From positions 949,001 to 1,013,000 of the forward strand of contig NC_092629.1 of the NCBI RefSeq assembly GCF_039555335.1: a stretch of 64,000 nucleotides of DNA. The letters are read 5' to 3'. A program made the translations under genes and the position numbers. This DNA is from Amphiura filiformis (Eukaryota; Echinodermata; Ophiuroidea; Amphilepidida; Amphiuridae). Numbering within the stretch: the first letter of the stretch is position 1; each line of letters begins with the position of its first letter. The notes under the pieces were generated by a model that saw nothing but the letters and a program-made list of their open reading frames with translations, ran no database searches and was not told the origin of the DNA. This document shows positions 11,323 through 22,526 of this stretch, piece after piece.

Positions 11323-11434
11323 ATGGGGCATATGTGGTCCACATATGTCACTAATCCTGACACATCACCAGATATATATAATATGCCAACCTTTGATCCG
11401 CTTTATGGATTTCCAGAGGGAAGGAAAGAAAGAG
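11323..11434 (+). CDS. NDUFB7: NDUFB7 exon 1 (coding part)
   Basis: It encodes residues 1-37 and the first base of codon 38. The start is the ATG at 11323 because it gives the family N-terminus MGH..., with Gly2 and Ser6 in register for myristoylation; the second in-frame ATG (11332) would lose this. The conserved block MPTFDPLYGFPEGRKER follows. The donor is G|GTACAG after 11434, weak at +4 to +6 but in the right phase: G joins TG of exon 2 to give Val38. An upstream ATG at 11249 lies in another frame and overlaps the start, so it could act as a uORF. Confidence 0.95.
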
Positions 11435-14400
11435 GTACAGTCAGCATGAAAAACCAATATTTTTAAGCTTACCAATTTCGAACGTTTGAGGACTTGTTCT
11501 CAAGTTGTAGGTACTCCCGTAGGGTGGCTCCGGGGTTTTAGTTTGGCAAGTTTGCATTAGTATATCTAGTAAAATACTCACTTTAGAAACCTGTGTTACT
11601 GATGTATGCCATCTGTGATTGCTCAACTTATTCTACGCATCAGCTTTTGTCCAAAGAAATATTAAAAAAAGACAATTTTTGAGTGATTTTTATGTCTTTA
11701 CTTTATGAGCAGCGAAAAGACCACTCCACGACTAAATTATCAAATTCGTGGACATCATGGAACATACTCTTTGCGTGGCTGTGCGTAGTAAGCAGTTGTA
11801 CGCAGTGTTCGATTTTCATCTATTTTTTTGTGTAGCAAAAATTGCTACTCACTTTCAGATTTGAGTAGCAATTCCAAATTTTTGAGTAGCAGTTTGTTTT
11901 CACCATATTTTATCGATTTTTTTGTATACTTGTCTTCTCACATGCCGGTACTATGCTTAAAAAATCGACAAAAATCAAACACTGCATGGGTACCATCTTT
12001 AGACCCCTATTGGAAAAGAGAAAGGCCTCACCTTCTGGGAAAATCCACCTTATTCTGCATTGCCCTTCCGATCCATGCATCTGATAGATGATCATGTTTT
12101 GAAATTGCAATAATAATTACCACATACCCCACCCATGCATGGGAAACTGTAACATTAGTTAAGCTTAATATTACTGGGTCATTTTGTCATTTGGAAGGAA
12201 ATTTACTAGATGATGTGAAACTTTACCATATGCACGGGTTAACATAGTAAAGAGGCAACGTCCCGGGGCAACGTTATGCAATTGCAGTGTTGCAGAACGA
12301 ATGTGGTTCAAAATTCGGCACTTAAACTTCCTAAGCTGATTATCATGTGCCCTTTCTAGACGCAAATTTTTCCTTCAGTATTCAGAAAAATCCTACATTT
12401 TTGAGTAGAGGAAACTCACTTATTTACTAGCTGAAGCATTAAAATAATGTGAGGAACCTATGAAATCCTAAAAATCTTGTGTAATTTTGGAAGATTGTCA
12501 CCAAGGACACACAATATTTCCGTCTCACCACTGAACTATACACCCATATAAACATTGCTACTTCTATGACGTCATAAACAGTGTTCGATTTTCATCTATT
12601 TTTTTGTGTAGCAAAAATTGCTACTCACTTTCAGATTTGAGTAGCAATTCCAAAATTTTGAGTAGCAGTTTGTTTTCACCATATTTTATCGATTTTTTGT
12701 ATTTTCTTATCTTCTCACAGATTACTCAATCCCAGTACTCAATGCTTAAAAAATGTTATGCAACTGCAGTGTTGCAGACCGAATGTGGTTCAAAGGTCGC
12801 ACCTAAACTTCCTAAGCTGATTATCGTGTGCCCTTTCTAAACGCAAATTTTCCTTCAGTAATCAAGAGAAGTCCTACATTTTTGAGTAGAGGAAACTCAC
12901 TAATTTATTTTCTGAAGCATTAAAATAATGTGAGGAATCTATGAAATCCTAAAAATCTTGTATAATTTTGGAAGATTGTCACCAAGGACACACGATATTT
13001 CCATCTCACCACTGAACTATACACCATATAAACAGTGCTACTTCTATGACGTCATAAAATTAATATGCACGTTTTTAGTTATCTGGTAATACATGGAAGT
13101 TTGTAACACAACACGTCATGGAAATAAATTTGCATACAAGGGAGGATACTGTATTTAGTTTAATGGCGTAAACATCACGATTTAGGGACTTTTGAGTCAT
13201 ATTGTTGTGGATTATTTTCTTGGAAATAGAATTTATGGAAACATTTTTGACTTCGACAAATGGCAACTTGCAAATGATGGTATCAGCATGGTTCACGATC
13301 GCAAGTAGGCATTTTTCCCCAATTTTTTGGGATCGCATTTTTTGCTACTGGTCTGTGTAGTTGAGTAGCAGTTTGTAAAAAATGACTCGCATTTTGCGAT
13401 GCGAATCCAGGTAAATCGAACACTGGTCATAAATGAATATGCATGTTTTTTTGTTATCTGGTAATACATGGAAGTGTATAACACAACACGTCATGAAAAA
13501 AAAATTTGCATACAAGGGAGGATACTGTATTTAGTTTAATGGCGTAAACAGCACGATTTGGGGGCTTTTGGGTCATATTTTTGTGGATGATTTTCTTGGA
13601 AATGAAATTTATGGAAACATTTTTGACTTCGACAAATGTTAACTTGCAAATAATGGTATATCAGCGTGGTTCACGGTCGCAAGTAGGCATTTCCCCGATT
13701 TTTTGCTACTGGTCTGTGTAGTTGAGTAGCAGTTTGTAAAAATGACTCGCATTTTGCGATGCGAATCCAGGTAAATCGAACACTGGTTGTACGCAGATAG
13801 TCTCGCTAATATGGACGCGTAGAGTCGCGTTGTACGCGCGTGTAGTTAGCATGATTAGTCGCGGAGTAATAAGCGTAGTTGAATGTTCCACGATGTCCAC
13901 AAATTTAATATTTTTTCTATAGTGAGTCTATAGGTATGCCAGGCAAACCTTAGTTTACACATTTGCTAGTCAACCAAATTCGCCGACAATGTCAATGCAT
14001 ATTTAGATAGAAATTTTAACAACTGGCCAAAGAAGGAAACCTACATAAATATGTTTTCAATACTTCACTTGACCCAAATATATGATTTTTTATGGTGATA
14101 ATACAATCGCACATGGAGTTTTAGAGGATTTTGATAGCAGTTCCATTAAAAAAGCTGCTATCATAATGAGACTAAGATCTAGAAATACCCCCGAAATGCC
14201 GTTTTGGGGAATTTTGCTAGCTGAATCTTTTTGATGAAAGTCAATCTTTGACAAGATGTAACTTTGCTACGGAAAGTGCTATGAAAAAAGGTTCTCAGTG
14301 TTGGCTTTGTTTACTCAAGGGCTTTAATTTGACATAAAATGATGCAGTTTGATGGCAAATTTGAATTCACCTAGCATACCTATAGTCTATGTACATGTGA

Positions 14401-17400
14401 ATATGGTGATGAATGCACGCTAAATCACGGTGACACATACACATAGCTCCTTGGAACTCACGATTGGAGCCGTGAGTTCCAATTATTGGAACTAGCCAAA
14501 CGCAAACAATTGAAACATTCAGTTCAGTTGATTCATGCATGCATGCATATATTCAGTGCACGAACATGACGATTGACGAATGTACTACTGATCATGTGTA
14601 CATGTTTCTGTTTCTGTTACGTAACTTCCCTTAGGAAACTCAGTATGACAGACAAAGCTGCACCTTCATTAAGCTGGTTAGACCAGTTACATTTTAAAGA
14701 TGAGAAACGTTTGTTGTGTTACTTTAGTTTAGAAGTCTAGTTTCGAATTAGCTCACCGATAGCTTTACAATTGAAGAATTAAACTAGAGTAATTTATCGA
14801 AAACGGATCATCGATCATCATCAACATCAATCATGCATCATACGCATCGCTTGAGTGAATAACTTTCTTCACAATTTCTTTAAGCCTAAGTAGTCCTGCC
14901 AGCAAGACTTCAGTCTTTATCATAAACATAATAACATCTACGGACCTGAAGTCTTGTAGTGGTACATAGGGATGCACTGTACGTTTAAAAATTCAAGCAT
15001 CAAGAAATATACCTTATATTTGACATCACAAGTAGAATGCTGCTCAATATGATAAATCCAAATCATGAAAATTAAGACAATTTGCAGAGCAATAGTTTGA
15101 CCACTTTTGCACTAAGTAAATTACTCCCATGCAGATTGCAGGTTTTGCCAACTCAAGGAATTTGAACCCACCCAAAAGATGCTTACTAATAGTAATTGAC
15201 CAATGTAGATCAATTACCGGGTACCTCAACTTTGTGAGTATAGACCACTTGACATGTGACGTCATTGCCCGGCAGTATGCGCACGCATAATGGCACTTTA
15301 TATTGTTCTTTGCCCTGCAGTGTGCGTACGCATCGTAGTTTGCTCAGGGCATGTGCATTTTAAATCTCCCACCACATTTCATATAGTACAAGAAAGCCAT
15401 TGAACAGTGAAGCGGTTCGTTCGAGCATATCAACAGACCAATCCTTCGCCTTTGTTGATAAACAATGATAACAAGTGGTCTATAGACTACATGTAGTACA
15501 GTGGGATTAAAATCATCCACACACGCCCAAACCCTGGTACAATGGGATTAAAATCATCAGTGCATGCCCAAACTGTCCTTGAGAGAGTTCCTCAGCTACA
15601 TCCTTAGAGCCCAAAATGAGCCCACATATTGTGATGTTTCTTATTTGTGGAACAGATGTCAATAGAGGGAACTGTAACTCGGTATGCCGAGTTACAGTTA
15701 CTGGAACTATAAGCCTAAGGCCAAGTAAAAGAAATGTATATCATCCGGGCTTTTTCAAAAATCAGCGAGGTAGGCCTTTATTATTTGTTATTATGTTATT
15801 TTTTTCATCATTCATTTTTGAGACTGTGTATAATTGCAAATTTTTGCAAAGTGTTTGTCAACAGTCGCCACATCACAAAAACGGGGAGGTCCCTAATATT
15901 TTTGTTATTTCCCCAAAGCCCTACCCCTACCCTAGCTAGATTTTAAAAAGGAGTATTTCGTGATCCTAGCATCCTCTATTTATGTCATTTTTCATTAGAT
16001 ATCCACGAAAAAACCTATTCCCAAAATTTGAGTTGATTCCGATTTTGCGTTCGCGAGTTATGCATGATTATAAATGTGTATTACACTGCTCCGTAGACAA
16101 TGCGTTGTAATTTCGTTTGGGTGCACCAGAACGAAATTCAAATTTCACAATATCTTTGCTAAATGAATTAATCTGCAAGAAATATTTTGTACATAAACAT
16201 TATGTAGCCAGAGGTTTCCAGTGATACAAAACAAAATGTATAAAAATCTCAACTTTTTTTGAGAAAAGTGGGTGGATGAGGCTGTGGATCACGAATTAAG
16301 AGAGTGTTTGCAATGTGTTTATGATAATCAAGAACTTTTAACATGTCTTTATTTTATTTACAACAATTTTTCAATTTCAAAGTTCAAGAAAAATAACAAA
16401 AATATTTGAAAATCTCCAAAAATCGGCGTGGGTGGGGGCAATATACATGTTATTAATTTAACTTGGCCTAAATGCTTATTAATTTCTTGAGCGAAGCCTC
16501 GTTTTGGTGGTAGGTGGTTGGGGACAATCACACCAAATGATTCGAAAAAAAAAAAAAAAAATTAAAGGTTTCTCACCATTGTCAAAATGTCATTGAAATA
16601 CTGTGTGAGCCCGGACGCGATATCCCACCAAAGATTACCCACATTGCACTCTGTTCTGAATTAATGAACTCATTTTTTGAAGTTCGGAAGTAAACGCATC
16701 CAATCACGATGCTGGGGCTATTGCATCCCGGGGATGGATAGATTGCATCAAAACTGTTGTGTTGGGTAAACGCAATTTACTCGCACTTGCACTTTAACTC
16801 AATATTAGACTGTTGAAAATAGGTACCGGTAACCTTTATTGTAAAAGCAGGGCTATCAACTCTCACGCATTCAGCATGAGTCTCACGCATTTGGACACTT
16901 TCTCTCGACAAGGTAGTGAAATATCATGCAGGTCTGCCAACTCTCATGCATTTGAATGCAATTTAGTGTCTAATGTGCTCTCAGGTCCCACAAAAATACT
17001 GTGCAAACGTTGCTATCCGATCCCTTAGCTTGCACATTTAAGAATTTATGGACATTTGTGTGCCATGTCATAAAATAAGGAAAAAATGGGCTATTCCATT
17101 TAAAATCCACACTATCCCTGTGGAACATTTTGGAAACACCTTCTATAGGGGAGCAAGTTTTTCAAATGTAATTGGTCTAAGTTAATCATTTTGAGAACCT
17201 GTAGTCCCCCTGTATTATGTTTTTACCTATATCTTCAGTATTTCAAACGGAAGTTGGGTATGTCCATAAATAAGGGGGCCAATGGGTTTTTCTCTGACTT
17301 TGCCCATGCCAAATTTCTGATTAATGCAACAGAACTATTCCAGCATATCTAGTGTTTTATTATACCTTACCAATATGGCTACTATATTACATTATATGAG

Positions 17401-20400
17401 TTAAATTTCCAGGAGTTTTACTTTTTGAGTTGTAAAAACAGATATATTTTGCCTTTGTGTCCCGCATAATTTTGGTGTCCCGCTTGGAGAGTTATGTTGG
17501 TCAATTTTGATTGCTCCTAATTTGCCTAAGGTTGGTCATTTTTTAATGAATGACGTCTCCTCAGATGACTTACCACAAGGTTAACCTAAAGACATGATAT
17601 CATGTCTGCGGAACTCAGAAACTTTTGCTGATGGGCATTTGAAATTTTGGTGTCCCGCCATGCTGACAGTGTTATGTTGGTCATTTTCAGTGTCAACAAC
17701 ATAAATTGGTTGAAACTGGGACTTCTGATATTGATTTTCAGAAGTTTCCCGCACTACCCTTTCAGAATTTCTTTAAATTTCACTTAAATGTTATACATTT
17801 GTACCTATAGCCATTTAAAAATTAAAGTGAAATTTAAAAAAATTCTGAGAGGGTAGTGCAGGAGCCATCTGTTGAATTGACATGGACTGACCCAAAGTTG
17901 AATTTTGGTAGTTTTTTTGCAGTGTTGAAAAAATAAAAATGCAATTTTTAAAATTATGAAGATCTCTTACAAACTTGTTAATTTTCTCATTAAAGGATAC
18001 TGGATCACATTCTAACTAATATGAATTTTAAGTCATTTCAAGATCTTTTTTATTTCTGAAAATGAAGTAAAAATATACCTTTGGTTGTCCTAGTTATGTT
18101 GGTCATATTTCATGTTGGATCTGAATTGGGACCTGTGAGTTTGCTATGTATGTCCAGCAAATTTAAAACCATTTACTTTTTTGCATATTTTAGACAATGC
18201 TTTATCTAAAAACACCCTTCAAATTAGTTTTATGCCATTTTGAGTCATTGTCACACTTTTGGACCCCTTATTTATGGACATACCCAGTTACCCAATTGTC
18301 TATTTTATTTGAAACTTATACTCCCTCTGTGGAAGACTTTAGCTAAATCCTCCACATGGGTAATGTGGATTATAAATGGAAGAGCCCAATAAAGGTTGTC
18401 TTGAGGACAAACTAGGCATAGATTCTGCTTATCCTTAAAATATTTCAGTTGTGTGATATTTTTAGGTGCAAAAAAACAAAAAACAAAATTGACGATGATC
18501 AAGAAACTTACTAAATTATTCAATCATGCAGTGATTGTTGCATCTCCAGGAAAATGATGCGGGTGGGGACGAAAACCAGAAAATAAATTTGATACCATGA
18601 GCTTAGCCCAATGTACATAGTGAGTAATCTACTGGTTGTTTTCTTATTTGCAGTGATGGTTGCTACGCAGCAGGAGATGAATGACGCCAGACTACCGCTG
18701 GACAAACGCGACTTCTGCGCTCATTTCCTCATAGACTTCTACAAATGTAGACAAGCAGAATTCCCCAATCTGTCGGCATGTATGGGCAAGAAACATGACT
18801 ATGATCAGTGTGAATATCAAGAGTAAGTAGGACTAAGTAGGACTAGAAACATGATTATGATCAGTGTGAATATCAAGAGTAAGTAGGACTAGAAAAATGA
18901 CTATGATCAGTGTGAATATCAAGACTAAGTAGGGCAAGAAACATGACTATGATCAGTGTGAATATCAAGAGTAAGTAGGACTAGAAACATGACTATGATC
19001 AGTGTGAATATCAAGAGTAAGTAGGGCAAGAAACATGACTATGATCAGTGTGAATATCAAGAGTAAGTAGGACTAAAAACATGACTATGATCAGTGTGAA
19101 TATCAAGAGTAAGTAGGACTAAGTAGGACTAGAAACATGATTATGATCAGTGTGAATATCAAGAGTATGTAGGACTAGAAACATGACTGATCAGTGTGAA
19201 TATCAAGAGTAAGTAGGACTAGAAACATGACTATGATCAGTGTGAATATCAAGAGTAAGTAGGACTAGAAACATGACTATGATCAGTGTGAATAATAAGA
19301 GTAAGTAGGGGTGCTCCTCCCTAATTGCCCCCAAAATGCATTGCCCCCAGTGCTGTGAGCAAAATTGGTGGGTGCCTAAATTTATAAAGTTAGGCGCCAT
19401 TGGCTCCTTGATCAGTTTTTGCACTGTACAGCACTGATTGCCATTAAAATGCATGGCCCCCTTCAATTAAGTCAACATTTTGAACTTTGTTGTTTTGCCG
19501 CTTCAGGGCTGAACAAAGCAAAGAAACAGTTCCCTTGTAACATGAAACTCAACCAAGCTGCAAGTGTTCTGACTGAAATGCCATTTGGGTGGAATTCCTG
19601 ATAAAGAATTGAGTTATTCCAGTTTAAATCCATACACCCTATGGAAGACATGACCTTAATCTTCTCTGCAGGGAGTGTGAATTATAAATGGGGCAACCTG
19701 AATGGGGGACTCCATTTGAAATCTGCACTCCCTGCAAGGGAGATTAAGGTCATGATTTCCATATGGGACAGCCCATTCTTTGTTCAGATTCAGTATGGGC
19801 CAATCCAGGATGAAAACACTAGACCAGTGGTGGCCAACCTGCTGCCTGCAGGCCACATGCAGCCCATAGTGATCTAGCAAATAGAGGCCGTCAGTGTGAC
19901 GTCACAGTGGCCATCTTGTGGGTGCTAGTAAACTCTGTTCAAAGTTTCAGGGCATGAACAACAGGTGAATTAGGTACTAGCAGTCAGTCAACCTATAGAG
20001 GTCAATCATATCAAGCAAGTGAACAAGGAGATTGTGTGCACGAATCGTACATACAAACACTAAATGAGTCATGCTTGAAAAACGCTGACGGCCTCTACAC
20101 TGTATAAGGGGATGAAGGCCTTGCTAATAAGAATGGTGTTCATTTCTAAAAGTTTATCAATTCCAGAAGATAAGTGTTGGTCACTAACTCTGAGGGTGGC
20201 GGCCCATAGGAAACATTAGCACCCTCCTAAGAACTTCCCAGATGTCCACTATCCCTTCATCAGAACCAAAATCATAGAAAATCCCACTTTTTGGGGCAAA
20301 AAATTACTTTGTTTCTGTTGTTGTATTTTCAGTTACGTAATGAGGATGAAGGAATACGAACGAGAGAAGCGACTACTGCAGCGATCCAAGAGAAAGAGGC

Positions 20401-20432
20401 TAAAGGCAGCACGAGAAGAGCTATATGAATAA
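11323..20432 (+). CDS. NDUFB7: NDUFB7, NADH:ubiquinone oxidoreductase subunit B7 (three exons, complete)
   Basis: The spliced CDS is 11323-11434, 18654-18822, 20333-20432: 381 nt, 126 residues plus stop, close to the human protein (about 137). NDUFB7 (B18) is an accessory subunit of the membrane arm of mitochondrial complex I, on the intermembrane-space side; it carries a CHCH fold with twin CX9C motifs that are oxidised on import (family knowledge). Seen here: Cys59-x9-Cys69 and Cys80-x9-Cys90, both exact; family signatures MPTFDPLYGFPEGRKER (residues 21-37), MVATQQEM (39-46) and YVMRMKEYEREKRLLQR (95-111); a basic, probably helical tail ending in ELYE. The N-terminus MGHMWS fits the MGxxxS/T myristoylation pattern; the mammalian subunit is known to be N-myristoylated. 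All junctions are GT-AG and both introns split a codon consistently. It is convergent with the SARA-type gene. No alternative identity is plausible. Confidence 0.97.
11803..13785. mobile_element. hAT-type element (outer copy), interrupted by another copy of itself
   Basis: Ends CAGTGTTCGATTTTCATC and AGGTAAATCGAACACTG; flanked by the exact 8-bp duplication GTTGTACG (11795-11802 and 13786-13793). Inside NDUFB7 intron 1. Removing the inner element (12579-13425) and one copy of its target duplication leaves about 1.13 kb. No intact transposase frame. Repeated ATTGCTACTC/GAGTAGCA words mark both ends. Confidence 0.92.
12579..13425. mobile_element. hAT-type element (inner copy) nested in 11803-13785
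   Basis: Same ends as the outer copy, 847 bp, flanked by the exact 8-bp duplication GTCATAAA (12571-12578 and 13426-13433). The insertion point falls in a TGACGTCATAAA that the element itself carries internally (near 13048-13058), so a younger copy hit an older one at a site both share. Confidence 0.92.
13794..15940. other. NDUFB7 intron 1, unassigned part
   Basis: No coding signal. It holds a hairpin with GGAACTCACGATTGGAGCC at about 14452-14482 and a short perfect palindrome GTAACTCGGTATGCCGAGTTAC at about 15673-15694. Otherwise it is unique-looking AT-rich intron. Confidence 0.5.
15949..16297. repeat. Family C dispersed repeat, copy 1
   Basis: Runs from GGAGTATTTCGTGATCCTAG to GAGGCTGTGGATCACGAA and contains a palindromic core based on ACGAAATT. 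Other copies: 22869-23170 (+), 47600-47932 (-), 50672-50972 (-), 61899-62208 (-). Ends are short inverted GTGATCC-like words, so it may be a non-autonomous DNA element of about 330 bp. Confidence 0.75.
17098..18387. mobile_element. Family A element split by another inverted-repeat element
   Basis: The left half starts GGGCTATTCCATTTAAAATC and the right half ends GGATTATAAATGGAAGAGCCC, the standard family A ends. Between them lies 17255-18286, described separately. In NDUFB7 intron 1. Confidence 0.75.
17255..18286. mobile_element. Inverted-repeat element of about 1.03 kb, nested in family A
   Basis: Ends TGGGTATGTCCATAAATAAG and CTTATTTATGGACATACCCA. Internal words GTTATGTTGGTCA repeat four times. 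A second internal inverted pair (TTTAAATTTCACTTAAATG / ATTAAAGTGAAATTTAAA) sits near 17,765-17,850. No coding frame. Confidence 0.75.
18654..18822 (+). CDS. NDUFB7: NDUFB7 exon 2 (CHCH domain)
   Basis: The acceptor is TTCTTATTTGCAG ending at 18653 and the donor is GA|GTAAGT after 18822. The exon encodes residues 38-93 and the first two bases of codon 94, and holds all four CX9C cysteines. The last 39 coding bases plus the first 7 intron bases are the ancestral unit of the tandem array that follows directly. If the donor is skipped, the frame reads EYQE then TAA at 18824, so splicing exactly here is required for a full-length protein. Confidence 0.97.
18784..19310 (+). repeat. Tandem array of the NDUFB7 exon 2/intron 2 junction, 46-bp unit, 11 copies
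   Basis: The unit is the last 39 bases of exon 2 (from GGGCAAGAAACATGACTATG) plus GTAAGTA of the intron. Unit 1 is the real exon end; ten further units follow in intron 2. Two later units (around 18933 and 19023) keep the exon-like GGGCAAG start, while most others read GGACTAG. Nine units including the real one keep GAGTAAGT, the unit ending near 19168 has GAGTATGT, and the one near 18925 has lost the donor (GACTAAGT). Two junctions contain an extra AAGTAGGACT. Units are nearly identical, so expansion looks recent. Confidence 0.95.
19611..19782. mobile_element. Family A element, in NDUFB7 intron 2
   Basis: Starts GTTATTCCAGTTTAAATCCA, contains the inverted pair CATGACCTTAATCTTC / AGATTAAGGTCATG and AGGGAGTGTGAATT, and ends GGACAGCCCA. 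Confidence 0.75.
19884..20098. mobile_element. Inverted-repeat element (TAGAGGCCGTCAG ends), NDUFB7 intron 2
   Basis: TAGAGGCCGTCAG at the left is mirrored exactly by CTGACGGCCTCTA at the right; 215 bp, no coding capacity. Confidence 0.8.
20333..20432 (+). CDS. NDUFB7: NDUFB7 exon 3 (C-terminal tail and stop)
   Basis: The acceptor is TTGTATTTTCAG ending at 20332. The first T completes GAT (Asp94) with GA of exon 2, giving the family sequence DYVMRMKEYEREK. It encodes a very basic helix (KRLLQRSKRKRLKAAREE) and stops at TAA 20430-20432. A partial repeat of the end, CTAAAGGCAGCACGA with a following CTCTATGAATAAT, appears about 70 bases downstream (20470-20502) in the 3' UTR. I saw no consensus AATAAA within about 350 bases of the stop, so the poly(A) site is unplaced. 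Confidence 0.96.
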
Positions 20433-20912
20433 TGCATCAGATTACATACAGACTCAAATAGAAATTGTCTAAAGGCAGCACGATGAGAGCTCTATGAATA
20501 ATTCATCAGATATAGAGAGACTTACAGACTTATAGAAATTGTGTGAACCACTCCTGCTGTCACAATTCTTTCACATAATTTTGCTTATAATGTCCTAATA
20601 AGGAAGTTGGACTCCTGATTGGCCAATTGAGTCAGGTTACGAATCAAAAACAAGCATTTGCTGTACAAGCAATGCCTTATGTAGGTAATAAGTCCTGTTC
20701 CTTCCAACTGACGTTATCATGGTATGATCATTTGCAAACTTATGCGGCAGTTTTGTGACAGGATATTTAAGCAAGAATGCCTAAAGTGCAAAAAAAAAAG
20801 ACAACAATTTGCACTTTAGTTCTTCTTGCAACCTCAAAACACAAACTTGTGTTAAGATGACAAAAAAACAACCAAACCCTGTTCTATGGGCCTACCAACT
20901 CACCCAGAAAAA
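20433..20912. other. NDUFB7 3' UTR and downstream
   Basis: Contains the echo of the coding end (about 20470-20502) and a hairpin GCCTAAAGTGCAAA / TTTGCACTTTAG around an A run at 20779-20819. No poly(A) signal of consensus form is seen. No other gene. Confidence 0.5.
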
Positions 20913-20913
20913 T

Positions 20914-21191
20914 GGGCTATTCCATTTAAAATCCACACTACCCCTGTAGAAGATTTTGGAAATATCTTCCACAGAGGGAGTATGAATTTCAAATGGAATT
21001 CACACATTAGCAGCTCCATTTGAAACTTGCCTTCCCTCTGTGGAAGATTCAGGTTGAATCTTTCTCAAGAGGGTATGAAATTCAATTGGAGCTGCCTAAT
21101 GTGCTTATTCCATTTGAAATTCATACTGCCTCTATAGAAGATATTTCCTAAATATTTCATGGGGGAGTGTGGATTTGAAATGGAATAGCCC
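20914..21191. mobile_element. Family A element, full length
   Basis: Starts GGGCTATTCCATTTAAAATC and ends GATTTGAAATGGAATAGCCC, perfectly inverted over the first 12 bases. Internal inverted sub-repeats with TTCCACAGAGGGAG and CTCCCTCTGTGGAAG give a four-arm structure. Confidence 0.85.
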
Positions 21192-21429
21192 AATGCGAGC
21201 AAAGCAAGGCAAAAAAGTTACAATTTATTTACAAATTTTGTTGATTTTTAGAGGCTTTTTGCTAAAAAAACACAAAAAATGCCAGACTGACCGACCCTAC
21301 TTGAAAGGTCCGTCCGCCCGTAGAACAGTGTTTTGTTTTCGTTGTCGCCTAATGGCTTGAAATGGTTTGATGTGTTGACCTGGATGACCCTGAATCACAA
21401 AGCTGTGGATATGTAAATCGGACATGGAA

Positions 21430-21900
21430 GCATCTGGGAAGGCCGAGGGTGGTACTCAGTACAAATGACTATACGGGGGCGTGCCGAAAACATGGGAAGC
21501 ATTTTCGGCCTTTTGATATATCAATGGTCCATTTTTATAGGCCAATTTTGGTATATGGAATTATTATTATTATTATTATTAATCAACACTTATATGGCGC
21601 TCTAAACAATGAGCACAGCGCCTTACAAAATATACAGGCAATATACAGAATTATGGATGGATCCTTTTTTTTCTTCAAAATTTGCTGAAATTTTTCGGAA
21701 AATAGCCCAATTTTGCCTCACTGTAGCCAAAATTTGTTAATTTTCCCCAAACTTGGGGGAAAAGTTGTAAAAATTAAAGACAATTTATGTTAAATTTGTC
21801 CAAAAATTTGGAATTTTGGTATATCAATGGTCCAAATTTTTGAAAAAAATTGGTATTTTGATGGATCCACTTTCAAATTCTCAGCAGCATACATACCCCT
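21430..21900. repeat. Dispersed repeat (ACTCAGTACAAATGAC), with a TTA-rich insertion
   Basis: Shares GTACTCAGTACAAATGACTA, TTTTGGTATATGGA and TTGATGGATCCACTTTCAA with 51750-52220 and, in part, 62520-62660. At about 21560-21655 a (TTA)n tract with CAACACTTATATGGCGCTC resembles the tail of a short retroelement. Confidence 0.55.
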
Positions 21901-22104
21901 ACCCAAATCAAACTTGAGTACCCCTCCCCATGGCTGGGAAGGCAGTGCAAATTAAAGTGATGTATCTTAACATCGTTGAGTGCCAGAAAGTGACACCTGA
22001 TTATGCATGGTCTTACCACACCAATCATTGGCTATGGCGTATTTATCTTTTAAGCGTCTGGTTGATGTATTGGAAAAGTGACAAGCTGATGTAGCCATCA
22101 GATT

Positions 22105-22272
22105 TCATACATCCTATGAGAAAGCTTCAACCTGAATCTTCCACAAAGGGACAGTTTCAAATGGAGCTGCCTAATGTGCTAATTCTATTTATAATCCGTA
22201 ATCCTTCTGTGGAACATAATTATTTCCAAAATCTTCCACAGGGGAGGGTGTGGATTTCAAGTAGTAAAGCCC
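22105..22272. mobile_element. Family A element, 5' truncated
   Basis: Contains AATCTTCCACAAAGGGA and CTTCCACAGGGGAGGGTGTG and ends near AAGCCCA; the left GGGCTATTCC end is absent. Confidence 0.6.
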
Positions 22273-22313
22273 ACTATGTATAACCCTTTCACATCGCTGG
22301 TATAACATCAGCA

Positions 22314-22526
22314 TATTGTAAAAGTAGAAATTTTCGCGAGGTTTTTATTTTCGCGAATTTCGCGAGTGGACATAAAATCGCGAAAATAAAAACTCGCGAA
22401 AATAACCTTTTGCATTAGGTTTCTATTGTAACAATATCAAAACCGCGAAATTTAATTCTCGCGCATTTGACAAAATCTTCAAAATCGCGAAAATATCTTC
22501 TCGCGAAAATATTGACTTTTACAGTA
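22314..22526. mobile_element. TTTTCGCGA-rich inverted-repeat element
   Basis: TATTGTAAAAGTAGAAATTT on the left is mirrored by TATTGACTTTTACAGTA on the right, and CGCGAAAAT words fill the interior. A related copy is at 23356-23522. CpG-dense compared with its surroundings. Confidence 0.7.
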
